DNA from: Rickettsiales bacterium
Lineage (GTDB): Bacteria > Pseudomonadota > Alphaproteobacteria > Rickettsiales > Anaplasmataceae
Assembly: GCA_031284675.1 (NCBI GenBank)
Contig: JAITXQ010000042.1
Location: 1 to 17,392, forward strand
DNA length: 17,392 nucleotides
Direction of reading: 5' to 3'
The notes under the pieces are model-generated. The model did not search any database. It was not told where the DNA came from and saw nothing but the letters and a program-made list of their open reading frames with translations. Positions within the stretch are counted from its first letter, which is position 1. Every line of letters starts with the position of its first letter. The position numbers and the translations under genes were made by a program. Positions 1-8,681 of this stretch are shown piece by piece.

Positions 1-84
1 ACACTAGATCTTAATGATTCTTTTGTACGATCAATTGTTCTATTATCAGGAGGAGATTTACATGCCGTTAACCACCTTCTATGA
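1..84 (+). CDS. 3' end of an unidentified protein (cut by the window edge)
   Basis: Frame 1 is open from the first base to a TGA at 82-84, giving 27 residues. They start TLDLNDSFVRSIVLL and end in GGDLHAVNHLL. The composition looks like ordinary coding sequence (mixed hydrophobic and charged, not low complexity). It would converge on the 902-aa gene that ends at 151, leaving 66 bases between them with no clear hairpin-plus-T-run terminator. Too little is visible to name a family. A 27-codon open frame can also arise by chance, so this is a tentative call. Confidence 0.4.
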   Translation, partial: TLDLNDSFVRSIVLLSGGDLHAVNHLL

Positions 85-150
85 TACTACTTGTGATACT
101 TTCAACACTTATGGATAAAGAAGGTAGAGGAAAAGTGGATAATCTTTATA

Positions 151-2859
151 TCAGTTGGGCGTTAACTGTCTCGCAGGTGGCCGTTCCACGCCTACCTCAT
201 CTAATCTACTTCCAACCTTGAATTCAACATCCTTGAAAAATCTATCCCACATTCCACACAAATGATTTTTTATCTGAGGCCATACAAGATTTTTGAATGT
301 TTCTCCTTCATCAGAAAACACATCACCTACCAAGGCTCCCACTTCCTCATAACTTGATTCGAAATGTTGAAGAAATGCTTCTACCTCCTTATAAGTATCA
401 TGTGCCACATCCAATGCTTTTCCTTCTGTAGTTGTATTTCCACATATTGCAGCATTCCAACCCGTTCTAATACACCCAAAAGCTGTCCAAAAAGATTTCA
501 TAGGTTGCAAAAGTGGACTCTGATCACTTTTTGGTACATTATTTATTATATTTTTCACCAACCTGTCTATCAGAGGAGACAATAAATCTTGACAAAAATG
601 CTTGATATTATCCTTTATTTCAATTACAGGACCTTTCATGCCTTTTTCTGCTAAACAGTATTCAAGTTCTACTTTTTCTAATAATTTCTTGATCTCCGCT
701 TCATCAAAAGTTTCACACTTTAATACATTCAGTAACTCATCTTCTATTATTGCAAATTTTATTTTTTCACGAGATGTTAGCTCTTCTCTATAATTGTTTT
801 TTGTTTCTTCATTTATCAATAATTCTTTTTTTTCTGATTCTAATCGTTCTAATGTTTCTAGAATTGCTTCATTCCTTTCTAGAAGCACTTCTATTGACTT
901 TGTAATTGGATGCCCTTTTTCCCTGCCATTTTGTTTAGCTTGTAAACGCTCATTTTGATCTTTTAGTATCTGTGCTAATGCAGATTCTTCTAAATGTCCT
1001 TCATCTTGCACATGAAAAGCTTCAATTATTTCTGCTAGACTTGATTCACCATATTTTCTTAATTTCTCGCATAAACGTAAAATACCCTTTTTTTGTTCTT
1101 TAAGCAACCTTTGTACTTTACATTTTTTTATTTCTAAATACGCCTCTTTTATAAAGCCATTCACTTCATCTGAAGTTTTCTCATTTTTTTCTAAATCTTT
1201 AAGTCGTGTCATTAGACTCTGCTCCTTGTCTTTATCAAACAGAAAGTTCCATTCACCTTGAGCTTTTTTCATTACTGATTTTATCAGCCTGCGCTCAACC
1301 TCTTGATCATCATATTCGAATTTAAAAAGGTCTTCTAACCTCCTTTTTAAGGTGCCATCTGTTAAGCTACTGTTTTTATGTATTTCTTTTAATCCCTTAT
1401 ATATATTGTTATACCTTGTTTGACCTATTCCTCTTAAACGTTCAATTTCTTCTTTCGCATTACCCAAGGCTTTCTCTGTTGCTTTGGGATGCTTACTCTT
1501 ATAAATATCAATTATTGTCCTTTTAGCTATTTTCCCTTCTTTTATAAGCTGTTCCCATTCCGCTTTATATACAGAAAATTCATCATCTTTTAAGTCTTTT
1601 GTCACTTCTATTTTTGCGTTTTTCAAATCTTCTATTATAACCTCTTTTTCACTTGGTAATTCTTTACCTTGGCTTTTCAATTCTTGCTCCACTAATATAT
1701 TTTTTAGCTTATCTTCCAATAAAAAATCTTTTTTTTGTGCAATTTTAATTGCTTGTATAAAGGCAACTTGATAAGCATTTTGTATTAAGTGACTTGCCAA
1801 TTTAGGACCTATACTATCTACCACCTTCAGTCTGAATTCGTTCAACAATTCCCTCAACTTATCGTATGTAATATCTTTTTTTTCTAACTTCATAAGCTCT
1901 TCCATAGTCTTCGCAAACTCTTGAATCGAAGTTGCAAGCAAATTCCTGATTTCGCTACGCAAAGGCTTAAGACCATTTTTTAAATGGATATTAGCTGATA
2001 ATCTCAGTATGGTATTACGTTCTGAATCCTGTCTAACATCAACCCAACTATCATCTTTATTTTTGTATAAATCTTTAAGTAATTGTTCAAACTGTGGAGG
2101 AAATCTAATTTCGATATCCCACTTAATGTCTGATCCGCCAGCATCCATTTCATGAAAAGATACCTCAATATTCTGGTGTTCATTCTTATACGACCCACTA
2201 CTCACTTGAAGAACAGCAATTAAAGAATGAGATAATTTTCTATTTAAAAGATAAAAAGTAGCTAAGGCGGGTGTTGCAGGAATAAGCAAGAGTAGAAGTA
2301 TAGGTATACTAACAAGAATCGCTACTGCAGCAAGAACACCATATGCTAATCTTTTTGTTGTACTTTCACTTACTTTTTTTGTTTTATTTTCCTCTGAACT
2401 GATTTGTATTTTATTATTTGTTTTAAACTTATTATATATGACTAATCCTAACGCAGTAAAAACTATATAAGGAAACATTAAAACTGATAGAGCTAAATTC
2501 AACACTTGTTTTTCCGGATAAGCTTGGTTTATCTCTTTAAATATTCTACTTGATACGTTATACCAAGAAGTAAAAAAATCAGAGTTATAATCTTTATAAT
2601 GAAATATACTGAGTGGAATGTTAAAACCAGCAGCCCTATAATCAAAGAATTCCTCTTGTCCTTCCGAAATGTCAGTAGATTCCTGTGCGATATTACTAAT
2701 TAACCAGTCTTGTTCTTCTAAAGCATCAAAAAACTCTTCTTGCTCTTCTAAAGTAGCAACAGATCCTTTCTGTTTTTCTGAAGTAGCAAAAGATTCCCCT
2801 CGCAAATTAGGTTGTCCACTTAAATCACCAGCTCTAAAACTTGTAACAGTACTACTCAT
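151..2859 (-). CDS. Hypothetical 902-aa membrane-anchored, charged coiled-coil protein with N-terminal decapeptide repeats
   Basis: I do not recognise the family. The start is the ATG at 2859, preceded by AAGG seven bases upstream. The frame stays open to 2946, which would overlap the end of ileS, but that extension has no good ribosome site. Residues 23-52 are three degenerate ten-residue repeats (SFATSEKQKG, SVATLEEQEE, FFDALEEQDW), and a related GQEEFFD motif lies near residues 67-73. Two strong hydrophobic segments follow, at about residues 120-142 and 171-205, with a short lysine-rich loop between them. The remaining ~690 residues are rich in Lys, Glu and Leu, with long predicted helices or coiled coil and no enzyme motif I can see. 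No signal peptide is evident. It lies 67 bases downstream of ileS on the same strand. The architecture resembles secreted or surface-anchored proteins of intracellular bacteria, but that role is inference. Confidence 0.85.
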   Translation of the reverse strand: MSSTVTSFRAGDLSGQPNLRGESFATSEKQKGSVATLEEQEEFFDALEEQDWLISNIAQESTDISEGQEEFFDYRAAGFNIPLSIFHYKDYNSDFFTSWYNVSSRIFKEINQAYPEKQVLNLALSVLMFPYIVFTALGLVIYNKFKTNNKIQISSEENKTKKVSESTTKRLAYGVLAAVAILVSIPILLLLLIPATPALATFYLLNRKLSHSLIAVLQVSSGSYKNEHQNIEVSFHEMDAGGSDIKWDIEIRFPPQFEQLLKDLYKNKDDSWVDVRQDSERNTILRLSANIHLKNGLKPLRSEIRNLLATSIQEFAKTMEELMKLEKKDITYDKLRELLNEFRLKVVDSIGPKLASHLIQNAYQVAFIQAIKIAQKKDFLLEDKLKNILVEQELKSQGKELPSEKEVIIEDLKNAKIEVTKDLKDDEFSVYKAEWEQLIKEGKIAKRTIIDIYKSKHPKATEKALGNAKEEIERLRGIGQTRYNNIYKGLKEIHKNSSLTDGTLKRRLEDLFKFEYDDQEVERRLIKSVMKKAQGEWNFLFDKDKEQSLMTRLKDLEKNEKTSDEVNGFIKEAYLEIKKCKVQRLLKEQKKGILRLCEKLRKYGESSLAEIIEAFHVQDEGHLEESALAQILKDQNERLQAKQNGREKGHPITKSIEVLLERNEAILETLERLESEKKELLINEETKNNYREELTSREKIKFAIIEDELLNVLKCETFDEAEIKKLLEKVELEYCLAEKGMKGPVIEIKDNIKHFCQDLLSPLIDRLVKNIINNVPKSDQSPLLQPMKSFWTAFGCIRTGWNAAICGNTTTEGKALDVAHDTYKEVEAFLQHFESSYEEVGALVGDVFSDEGETFKNLVWPQIKNHLCGMWDRFFKDVEFKVGSRLDEVGVERPPARQLTPN
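2704..2793 (-). repeat. Three degenerate 30-bp tandem repeats inside the 902-aa gene
   Basis: Three consecutive 30-base units encode the decapeptides SFATSEKQKG, SVATLEEQEE and FFDALEEQDW. On the plus strand the units start near AAAGCATCAA, AAAGTAGCAA and GAAGTAGCAA and share TCTT/TTCT-rich halves. The units are in frame, so copy-number change would alter length without breaking the gene. Confidence 0.6.
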
Positions 2860-2926
2860 ATCATACCTTAACTTTAGTGCCTTAAGTATAGCATAAATAC
2901 TAACAATTTTGCAACTTATTTGTAAT

Positions 2927-5900
2927 TTAATGCTTAATACTAACAATTAAATCTTGATATTCCTTAGAATAAAAGTTAGTTCCAATTTCTGTATTAATTT
3001 CTAAAGATAAGGAAAGAGTCTGCTCTTTTATGTATTCACTCCATTTACTTGTCGCCTCCTTAATTTTCTCATCTTTTGTTTTTATGATCACCTTAATTCG
3101 ATCAGATATATGAAAATCTGCTTGTTTCCTAGTTTCCTGAACGAGCCTCACAACATCTCTTGCAAGCCCCTCTAGAATTAATTCATCATTTAAAGTGGTG
3201 TTCAGAATCACAATCCCTTTGTTGTTATCAAACACGGAGGAAAATTCACTGTTTGCTTTTAACAATAGTTCATATTCGCCTTTTTCTATGATGTAATTTT
3301 CTGACTCATTACCCAAAAAAACTTGCTCATTGTCAACTTGTTTCCATTTTCCCTCTTTTACGTATTGAACTAATTTCTTGATCTTGTCTGGAACTCTTTT
3401 TCCAAGCATAGAGAAATTTAGTTTTAACTCTAGTGATGCAACTTCTTTCAACTCACCCACTATTTCTAATCCTTTTACATTTACCTCATCTTTTATCATC
3501 TCTTGATATTCATCGTCAAGGAAACCACAGGAAGACTTATGATGAATGGTTATACTGCTGAGTGGCTGTCTGATACGTATATTAAAAGTATTTCTGATAG
3601 ACAATGCAGAGTTGCATACCTCTCTTACCAAATCCATTTTGGCAATGAGCTCATTATCAAACTTCTCTAATTGTGGAAAATCAGCCAAATGAACCGATGG
3701 TTCTTTATATTTTAGCCCTTGCCATATAGTCTCAGTTATAAGTGGCAACAAAGGAGCTGCGGCTCTGAGTATGTAATAAAAAACCGTGTACAGAACATTA
3801 TAAGCGTCAGTTTTATCTTGATCTAAATCACTTTTCCAAAAACGCTCACGACTGCGACGAATATACCAATTATTTAGCACTTCAAAAAAATCTATCAGAA
3901 TTTTGCAAGCCTCTTGGGAATTATAGTTGTTCATAGAAGCCTTAATCCCTCCAGTAGCTTCAAAACATTTGGAAATCATGTAGCGATCAATAGTGCTTTG
4001 ATAATCCTTGCAAACTTCAGCTTTAATTCCATCTGCATTTGCGTACATAGTAAAGAAATGGTAGCTATTCCAGATAGGTTTTATTACATTTCTCAGAACA
4101 TCCCGTATTGAGTTTCCTTCTTTATCAAGCAGCAAATTACCACCACAAACAATAGATCCTGAAAGCATTAGAAAACGCAGTGCATCAGAGCCATATTTAT
4201 CAAACACTTCCATTGGGTCCGCATAATTATTCAAACGTTTGGATAATTTTTGCCCTTTTACATCCAAAACAACACCGTGACATATGCAGTTCTTAAATGG
4301 TTCACTGTCAAACAAAGCAGTGGATAATACAAAAAGCGTATAAAACCAACCTCTGGTTTGTGCTATGTATTCAGTGATAAAATCCGCAGGAAAATTATTT
4401 TCAAACCACTCTTTATTTTCAAACGGATAGTGGACTTGTGCAAACGGCATAGAACCAGATTCAAACCAACAGTCAAATACATCAGGCACACGACGCATAA
4501 CCGATTTTCCAATTGGATCATCAGGATTTGGCCTTGTTAAAGTATCGATAAATGGTCTATGTAAATCCTCTACTTTAACATTGAAGTCCTTTTCGAGTTC
4601 TTCTATTGAACCATACACATCCACTCTTGGATATTTTGCATCATCTGATTGCCACACAGGAATTGGTGTACCCCAGAATCGATTGCGTGAAATTGACCAA
4701 TCACGTGTCCCTTCAAGCCATTTTCCAAACTGACCATCTCTAATATGACTTGGCATCCAATTAACTTTTTTGTTTAGCTCTGTCATTCTGTCCTTGAACT
4801 TTGTAACGGCAACGTACCAAGAAGGCATAGTGCGATAGATCAAAGGGGTATCAGTTCTCCAGCAATGTGGATAATTGTGAATATATTGCTCAGTTTTGAA
4901 CCAACTTCCCTGTTCTTTCAATTTTCTTATTACAGTATCATTGGTATCAAAAACATGAACTCCTGCTAAATCTGAAACTTCAGCAGTAAATTTGCCACTG
5001 TTATCAATTGGACAAATGGCTGGAATATCATGGCTTTGGCAAAGGCAAAAATCTTCTTCACCAAACCCAGGGGCAGTGTGCACAACTCCAGTACCGTCTT
5101 CTTCTGTGACGTAATCGGCAATAAAAACACGGAACGCATTTTTTGTATCTTTAAAGTAATCAAATAGTGGTTTATAAGAAAGGCCTGCAAGATCACTTGC
5201 TTTAAGTTTTATATTGCAGTTTTCATATGGAATATTGTTTTGCGTACAATGACTGACAAATTTCTCCAAGTAGCTTTCAGCAAAAATGTAAATTTCATCA
5301 TTGACTAATACTGCACAGTACTCAATATCCTTTCCTATCGCCAAAGCCAGGTTGCTCGGCAACGTCCAAGGAGTTGTAGTCCAAGCAAGTAATTTACATT
5401 TTCGTTCAACACTTTTAAACTGCTGTGGGTTCTGTAAAAGCTCAAATGCAACAGTAACAGCTTTGCTAGTCTTTTCTCTATAAGCGTTATCAAGCCTCGT
5501 TTCGAAATTGGATAATGGAGTTTCGCATGCCCAACTATATGGAACAACGCGCACTGATTCATATACTAGACCCTTATCATAAAGCTGTTTAAACGCCCAC
5601 ATGACCGACTCCATGAATGATTTATCCATAGTCTTATAGTCATTGTAAAAATCCACCCATCTTGCCTGCCTATTTACATACTTTTCCCATTCTGATGCAA
5701 ACTTCATCACAGAAGTACGGCAATGATTGTTAAACTTATCGATACCAAACTTCTCTATCTCAGTTCTACCAGATATGCTAAGTTCTTTCTCAGCACCCAT
5801 CTCAGCTGGCAGTCCATGGCAATCCCAGCCAAATCTACGTTCAACCCTTTTTTGAAGCATAGTCTGATACCTTGCAAATGCATCCTTTATGAAACCAGTG

Positions 5901-6097
5901 AGTAAATGCCCATAATGCGGAAGTCCATTTGCAAACGGAGGCCCATCATAAAACACGAAGCAATTATTCTTGGAACGTTCCTCTACTGACCGCTCAAAAA
6001 CTTTATTTTCCTGCCAAAATTTTATGACTTCCTTCTCTAACGATGAAAAATCAGGATTACTGGTTGTATCAGGATAATGCTTTGACTTCATGTTCAT
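2927..6097 (-). CDS. ileS: Isoleucyl-tRNA synthetase, long eukaryal-type (IleS2-like)
   Basis: Charges tRNA-Ile with isoleucine in the cytoplasm and edits misactivated valine. The protein is 1056 aa, longer than the ~940 aa of typical bacterial IleRS. The HIGH signature is HYGH at residues 61-64 in the context DGPPFANGLPHYGH, and the KMSKS loop is KLSKR at 617-621. The CP1 editing domain shows WTTTPWTLPSN (239-249) and GTGVVHTAPGFGEEDF (335-350). RDWSISRNRFWG at 465-476 precedes the second half of the catalytic domain, and an anticodon-binding region plus a long C-terminal domain follow. PHYGH, rather than the IHIGH-like form, and the length fit the eukaryal-type clade reported in Rickettsiales and known for mupirocin tolerance. 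Two ATGs (6097, 6091) are possible and neither has a strong ribosome site. It lies 66 bases after miaB, so cotranscription is plausible. Confidence 0.97.
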   Translation of the reverse strand: MNMKSKHYPDTTSNPDFSSLEKEVIKFWQENKVFERSVEERSKNNCFVFYDGPPFANGLPHYGHLLTGFIKDAFARYQTMLQKRVERRFGWDCHGLPAEMGAEKELSISGRTEIEKFGIDKFNNHCRTSVMKFASEWEKYVNRQARWVDFYNDYKTMDKSFMESVMWAFKQLYDKGLVYESVRVVPYSWACETPLSNFETRLDNAYREKTSKAVTVAFELLQNPQQFKSVERKCKLLAWTTTPWTLPSNLALAIGKDIEYCAVLVNDEIYIFAESYLEKFVSHCTQNNIPYENCNIKLKASDLAGLSYKPLFDYFKDTKNAFRVFIADYVTEEDGTGVVHTAPGFGEEDFCLCQSHDIPAICPIDNSGKFTAEVSDLAGVHVFDTNDTVIRKLKEQGSWFKTEQYIHNYPHCWRTDTPLIYRTMPSWYVAVTKFKDRMTELNKKVNWMPSHIRDGQFGKWLEGTRDWSISRNRFWGTPIPVWQSDDAKYPRVDVYGSIEELEKDFNVKVEDLHRPFIDTLTRPNPDDPIGKSVMRRVPDVFDCWFESGSMPFAQVHYPFENKEWFENNFPADFITEYIAQTRGWFYTLFVLSTALFDSEPFKNCICHGVVLDVKGQKLSKRLNNYADPMEVFDKYGSDALRFLMLSGSIVCGGNLLLDKEGNSIRDVLRNVIKPIWNSYHFFTMYANADGIKAEVCKDYQSTIDRYMISKCFEATGGIKASMNNYNSQEACKILIDFFEVLNNWYIRRSRERFWKSDLDQDKTDAYNVLYTVFYYILRAAAPLLPLITETIWQGLKYKEPSVHLADFPQLEKFDNELIAKMDLVREVCNSALSIRNTFNIRIRQPLSSITIHHKSSCGFLDDEYQEMIKDEVNVKGLEIVGELKEVASLELKLNFSMLGKRVPDKIKKLVQYVKEGKWKQVDNEQVFLGNESENYIIEKGEYELLLKANSEFSSVFDNNKGIVILNTTLNDELILEGLARDVVRLVQETRKQADFHISDRIKVIIKTKDEKIKEATSKWSEYIKEQTLSLSLEINTEIGTNFYSKEYQDLIVSIKH

Positions 6098-6163
6098 TTT
6101 AGCTGGATAAAGTTAGAGAATATATGACTTTCTGGAAAATCACAAATTCAAAAAGAAACAAAT

Positions 6164-7492
6164 TTATTCCTGCACCCCACGCCCCAACAAACTATTTTGC
6201 CGAGCTTCCAATACCTTCACATTCACTATTTTGTCTTTATATTTCCCCTCAGAATCATCAATGCACACTGATTGCATATATGGGCTTTTACCAATAATTT
6301 GGTTTTGGTGTTTGCCTTTTTTATCACTGAACAGAACAGGTATAGTTTTTCCTACCATACTTTGGTTAAATTCAAGTTGTTGTTCACTAATTAATTTCTG
6401 CAAACGAAGAAGGCGTTCTGTTTTAACTTCTTCTGGTACTTGATCTTTTCTTTCTGCTCCTGGTGTCCCTGGCCTTGGGCTATATTTAAAGCTATAAGCC
6501 TGAGCATACTTCACTTTTTCCACTAATTTCATAGTTTCTTCAAAGTCTTTTTTGGTTTCCCCAGGAAACCCAACGATAAAATCAGAGGAAAATTCGATTT
6601 CAGGTTTCAACTTGCAAAATCTGTCTATTATTTCTAAATACTCCTCTGCAGTGTGCTTTCTGTTCATCGCGTGCAATATTTTATCTGAACCTGACTGCAC
6701 AGGCAGGTGAACAAATGGCATGAGTTTTGGCTCTTGTGCATGTGCCAAGTAGAGAGACTCATGCATATCTCTTGGATGAGAAGTTGTATAGCGAATTCTC
6801 TTTAATTTTTCAATTTTAGCAATATGACTAATTAATTTTCCTAAATCCCAAACTTCCCCTTCGCACTCCCCATGATAAGCATTGACATTCTGACCAAGCA
6901 AAGTGATTTCCTTTGCCCCATTTGCAACTAATTTCAGTGCTTCACGGAATATTTCATTTACTGGTCGTGAATATTCAGCTCCGCGAGTATAGGGCACTAC
7001 ACAAAATGTACAAAACTTATCACAACCCTCTTGTATGGAAAGAAATGCAGAAGACCCTTGGCTATTGCCGTAACATTCATCTGGCAATTTATCAAACTTT
7101 GCAACTTCCGGAAAATCAGTATTTATTACATGACCTTTACTTCTACTTGCTTTAACTATCAGTTCTGGTAAAGCAGCGATGCTCTGCGGACCAACAACAA
7201 TATCAACAAAAGGGGCTCTTCTGAATACTTCTTCCCCTTCTGCTTGCGCCACACACCCAGCCACCACTATGGTGATCTCTTTCTTCTTTTGTGCTGAATG
7301 AATCTTTCCAAGCTCAGAATAAAGCTTTTCTGCTGCTTTCTCCCTAATATGACAGGTGTTAAGTATTACCAAGTCAGCTTTTTCTGCATCACTAACAACG
7401 TTGAATCCTAGAGGTTTAATTATATTTTCCATTAAAACGGAGTCATAAACGTTCATCTGACAGCCGTAAGTTTTAACACATAGGCCTTTCAT
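6164..7492 (-). CDS. miaB: tRNA-2-methylthio-N6-dimethylallyladenosine synthase MiaB
   Basis: A radical-SAM methylthiotransferase that adds a methylthio group to i6A37 of tRNAs reading UNN codons. From the ATG at 7492 it is 442 aa, near the usual family length. The N-terminal UPF0004 domain carries the three auxiliary-cluster cysteines C11 (KTYGCQMN), C47 (LNTCHIR) and C80 (VVAGCVAQ). The radical-SAM cluster is C157, C161 and C164 in [32 protein letters not shown] and [10 protein letters not shown] follow as expected, and a TRAM domain occupies about the last 65 residues. The frame continues 10 codons upstream to a TTG at 7522, but family alignments normally begin just before the KTYGC motif and the TTG has no ribosome site. 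ileS follows on the same strand. Confidence 0.97.
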   Translation of the reverse strand: MKGLCVKTYGCQMNVYDSVLMENIIKPLGFNVVSDAEKADLVILNTCHIREKAAEKLYSELGKIHSAQKKKEITIVVAGCVAQAEGEEVFRRAPFVDIVVGPQSIAALPELIVKASRSKGHVINTDFPEVAKFDKLPDECYGNSQGSSAFLSIQEGCDKFCTFCVVPYTRGAEYSRPVNEIFREALKLVANGAKEITLLGQNVNAYHGECEGEVWDLGKLISHIAKIEKLKRIRYTTSHPRDMHESLYLAHAQEPKLMPFVHLPVQSGSDKILHAMNRKHTAEEYLEIIDRFCKLKPEIEFSSDFIVGFPGETKKDFEETMKLVEKVKYAQAYSFKYSPRPGTPGAERKDQVPEEVKTERLLRLQKLISEQQLEFNQSMVGKTIPVLFSDKKGKHQNQIIGKSPYMQSVCIDDSEGKYKDKIVNVKVLEARQNSLLGRGVQE

Positions 7493-7570
7493 ACTTAGAG
7501 ATTTATTCACACTTATCGGCAAATTAGTACATATTTATCATTGTAGTGTATTGTGCACAAGCATCGTTAC

Positions 7571-7599
7571 TTAAGCTACTAAAACAGGTAGTAGCTTAA
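7571..7599 (-). terminator. Perfect 10-bp hairpin at the stop codon of the small membrane protein gene
   Basis: TTAAGCTACT (7571-7580) and AGTAGCTTAA (7590-7599) are exact reverse complements around a 9-base loop. The stem includes the TAA stop of the 153-aa gene and lies about 80 bases before the miaB start. No T-run follows on the minus strand, so it may be a weak terminator, an attenuator, or an RNA-stabilising or processing hairpin. Confidence 0.5.
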
Positions 7600-8057
7600 A
7601 CTGGCTCATACCCTTTCCCTTTTGAAGAAAAGTGCTCAATTATAGGTGATATAATATAATCATTCACTTTGTCACTTAACAGAAATCCTGTAGTTAGTGC
7701 TATGGCTCCTATTACAGCACCTGTTAAAGCTGTGGATCCAGCTCCAATCATTGCACCAGGAAAAATGGCGGTTATGGCTGCAGCAAGACCAACTCCGATT
7801 GCAGTGCTTACAACTGTCCACGCGCCGTACGTAGCTACAGCATTTTTGTGACCTTCTTCAATCAATTTTTTTTTGTAAAATTTGTATATTAAAGTTCCTG
7901 CACAAAGAATTGTAGCCAATCCTGGAACGATAAAACCAATCATTCCACCTATTACTAAAGGTGACAAAGCTGTGAAATGTAATCTTAAACTTAAACCTAT
8001 AGATGCCCCTACCAAAGCGTATGCTACTAACATTCTACCATAAATTTCTTTATCCAT
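7596..8057 (-). CDS. Small glycine- and alanine-rich integral membrane protein, unknown function
   Basis: 153 aa, not recognised. After a short charged N-terminus there are about four hydrophobic segments: roughly residues 9-27, 33-60, 77-105 and 106-128. They are dense in Gly, Ala and GxxxG-like patterns (for example IGVGLAAAITA and TGAVIGAIALTTG). A basic stretch KFYKKKLIEEGHK lies between the second and third segments. The tail is soluble and ends in KGKGYEPV. The start ATG at 8057 is well supported by AGGTAGG a few bases upstream. Such small glycine-rich helices occur in pore-forming, holin-like or glycine-zipper proteins, but no family-specific motif is visible, so function is left open. 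It is separated from ftsW by a 624-base non-coding region and from miaB by a hairpin. Confidence 0.8.
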   Translation of the reverse strand: MDKEIYGRMLVAYALVGASIGLSLRLHFTALSPLVIGGMIGFIVPGLATILCAGTLIYKFYKKKLIEEGHKNAVATYGAWTVVSTAIGVGLAAAITAIFPGAMIGAGSTALTGAVIGAIALTTGFLLSDKVNDYIISPIIEHFSSKGKGYEPV

Positions 8058-8275
8058 ACAACCTACCTAATTAACTGATAATAACAAATTTCTGCAGACT
8101 TTAAGTCTTTCCTGTTCATTATAATGAAATTAACTGAATACCGGAAGTAATTTTCTTATAGAGTAGTCTTGGAAAAGAGAATGACCTCAACTTACAACCA
8201 TTCGAGTTATCAGCAGTTAATGTCAAATTTTACAGTTAAACAGGGGGCTACTCAGTATTATCTACCCAGTTCATG

Positions 8276-8585
8276 TTAGCTATAAATATTTAAGAAATTT
8301 ACCAAGTAGAAAAAAGGCAAAAGAAACCCCGTAGTGCAAGTTTTGACTCTCTAATACTTTAAATTGGCGCTGTAATAATTTGCTGACGCTTAATTTAAGC
8401 ACGATTTGGCTGAATGTAGAAAAAATTTAAAAGACATGCAGCCGCTATAATTTGATGCAATCCGCCAAAAAATACCTTAGGTTTTTTACTGAATTTTGTC
8501 ATTAAATCTGCAGATCAAAAACAAATTTTTTAGAGTCATAAATACCCTTAATGCCATGATAAGGGGGCTGGCGGAGTTTGTCAAG
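8276..8585 (+). repeat. Dispersed intergenic repeat, copy R1 (inverted relative to R2)
   Basis: The two ends match the reverse complement of 16848-17150. The left ~60 bases (from TTAGCTATAAATATTTAAG to CCCCGTAGT) differ from R2 at only a few positions, and the right 30 bases (ATGATAAGGG to TTTGTCAAG) differ at one. The ~220-base interior is strongly diverged, with islands such as the CCGCCAAA...TTTTGTCATTAAAT stretch. A perfect 13-bp palindrome, GCTTAATTTAAGC, lies at 8388-8400. No coding capacity is evident. The copy-to-copy pattern suggests a dispersed Wolbachia-type intergenic element, perhaps a structured RNA or a promoter-bearing MITE. Confidence 0.8.
8556..8584 (-). promoter_or_regulatory. 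Promoter-like box at the conserved end of R1, reading into the repeat
   Basis: On the minus strand TTGACA (8579-8584) is followed after exactly 17 bases by TATCAT (8556-8561). The same arrangement is kept in R2. It points through the repeat towards the small membrane protein gene. Confidence 0.45.
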
Positions 8586-8681
8586 CAACTTTTGCATTTC
8601 CATGCTACTTGGATGACACCTATTATTACAACGTTCATACAATTGTGAGCAGTATAACGTTAGGCAATCCTAATGGGTTAG

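Larger units (their letters stand above)
8058..8681. other. Non-coding region upstream of the small membrane protein gene, containing repeat copy R1
   Basis: No supportable gene is seen. Positions 8058-8275 are AT-rich leader sequence with a TATAAT on the minus strand at 8118-8123 but no good -35. Positions 8276-8585 are repeat R1. Positions 8586-8681 follow the ftsW stop and hold a short TTAGG-caat-CCTAA hairpin (8660-8673) without a T-run, a weak terminator candidate at best. Confidence 0.6.

Noticed and set aside
62..118. 18-codon open frame with a perfect AGGAGGA ribosome site (48-54) seven bases upstream
   Set aside because: The purine-rich stretch also encodes Ser-Gly-Gly-Asp in the longer frame ending at 84, and the peptide resembles nothing, so coincidence is more likely.
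2860..2946. Upstream extension of the 902-aa protein to an alternative start at 2946, overlapping ileS
   Set aside because: No ribosome site there, while the ATG at 2859 has a well-spaced AAGG.
5335..5562. Open frames antisense to or out of frame with ileS (this and several others between 3914 and 5905)
   Set aside because: Each lies wholly within ileS, which has intact catalytic and editing motifs throughout.
7493..7522. Ten-codon N-terminal extension of MiaB to a TTG
   Set aside because: No ribosome site and not part of the conserved domain.
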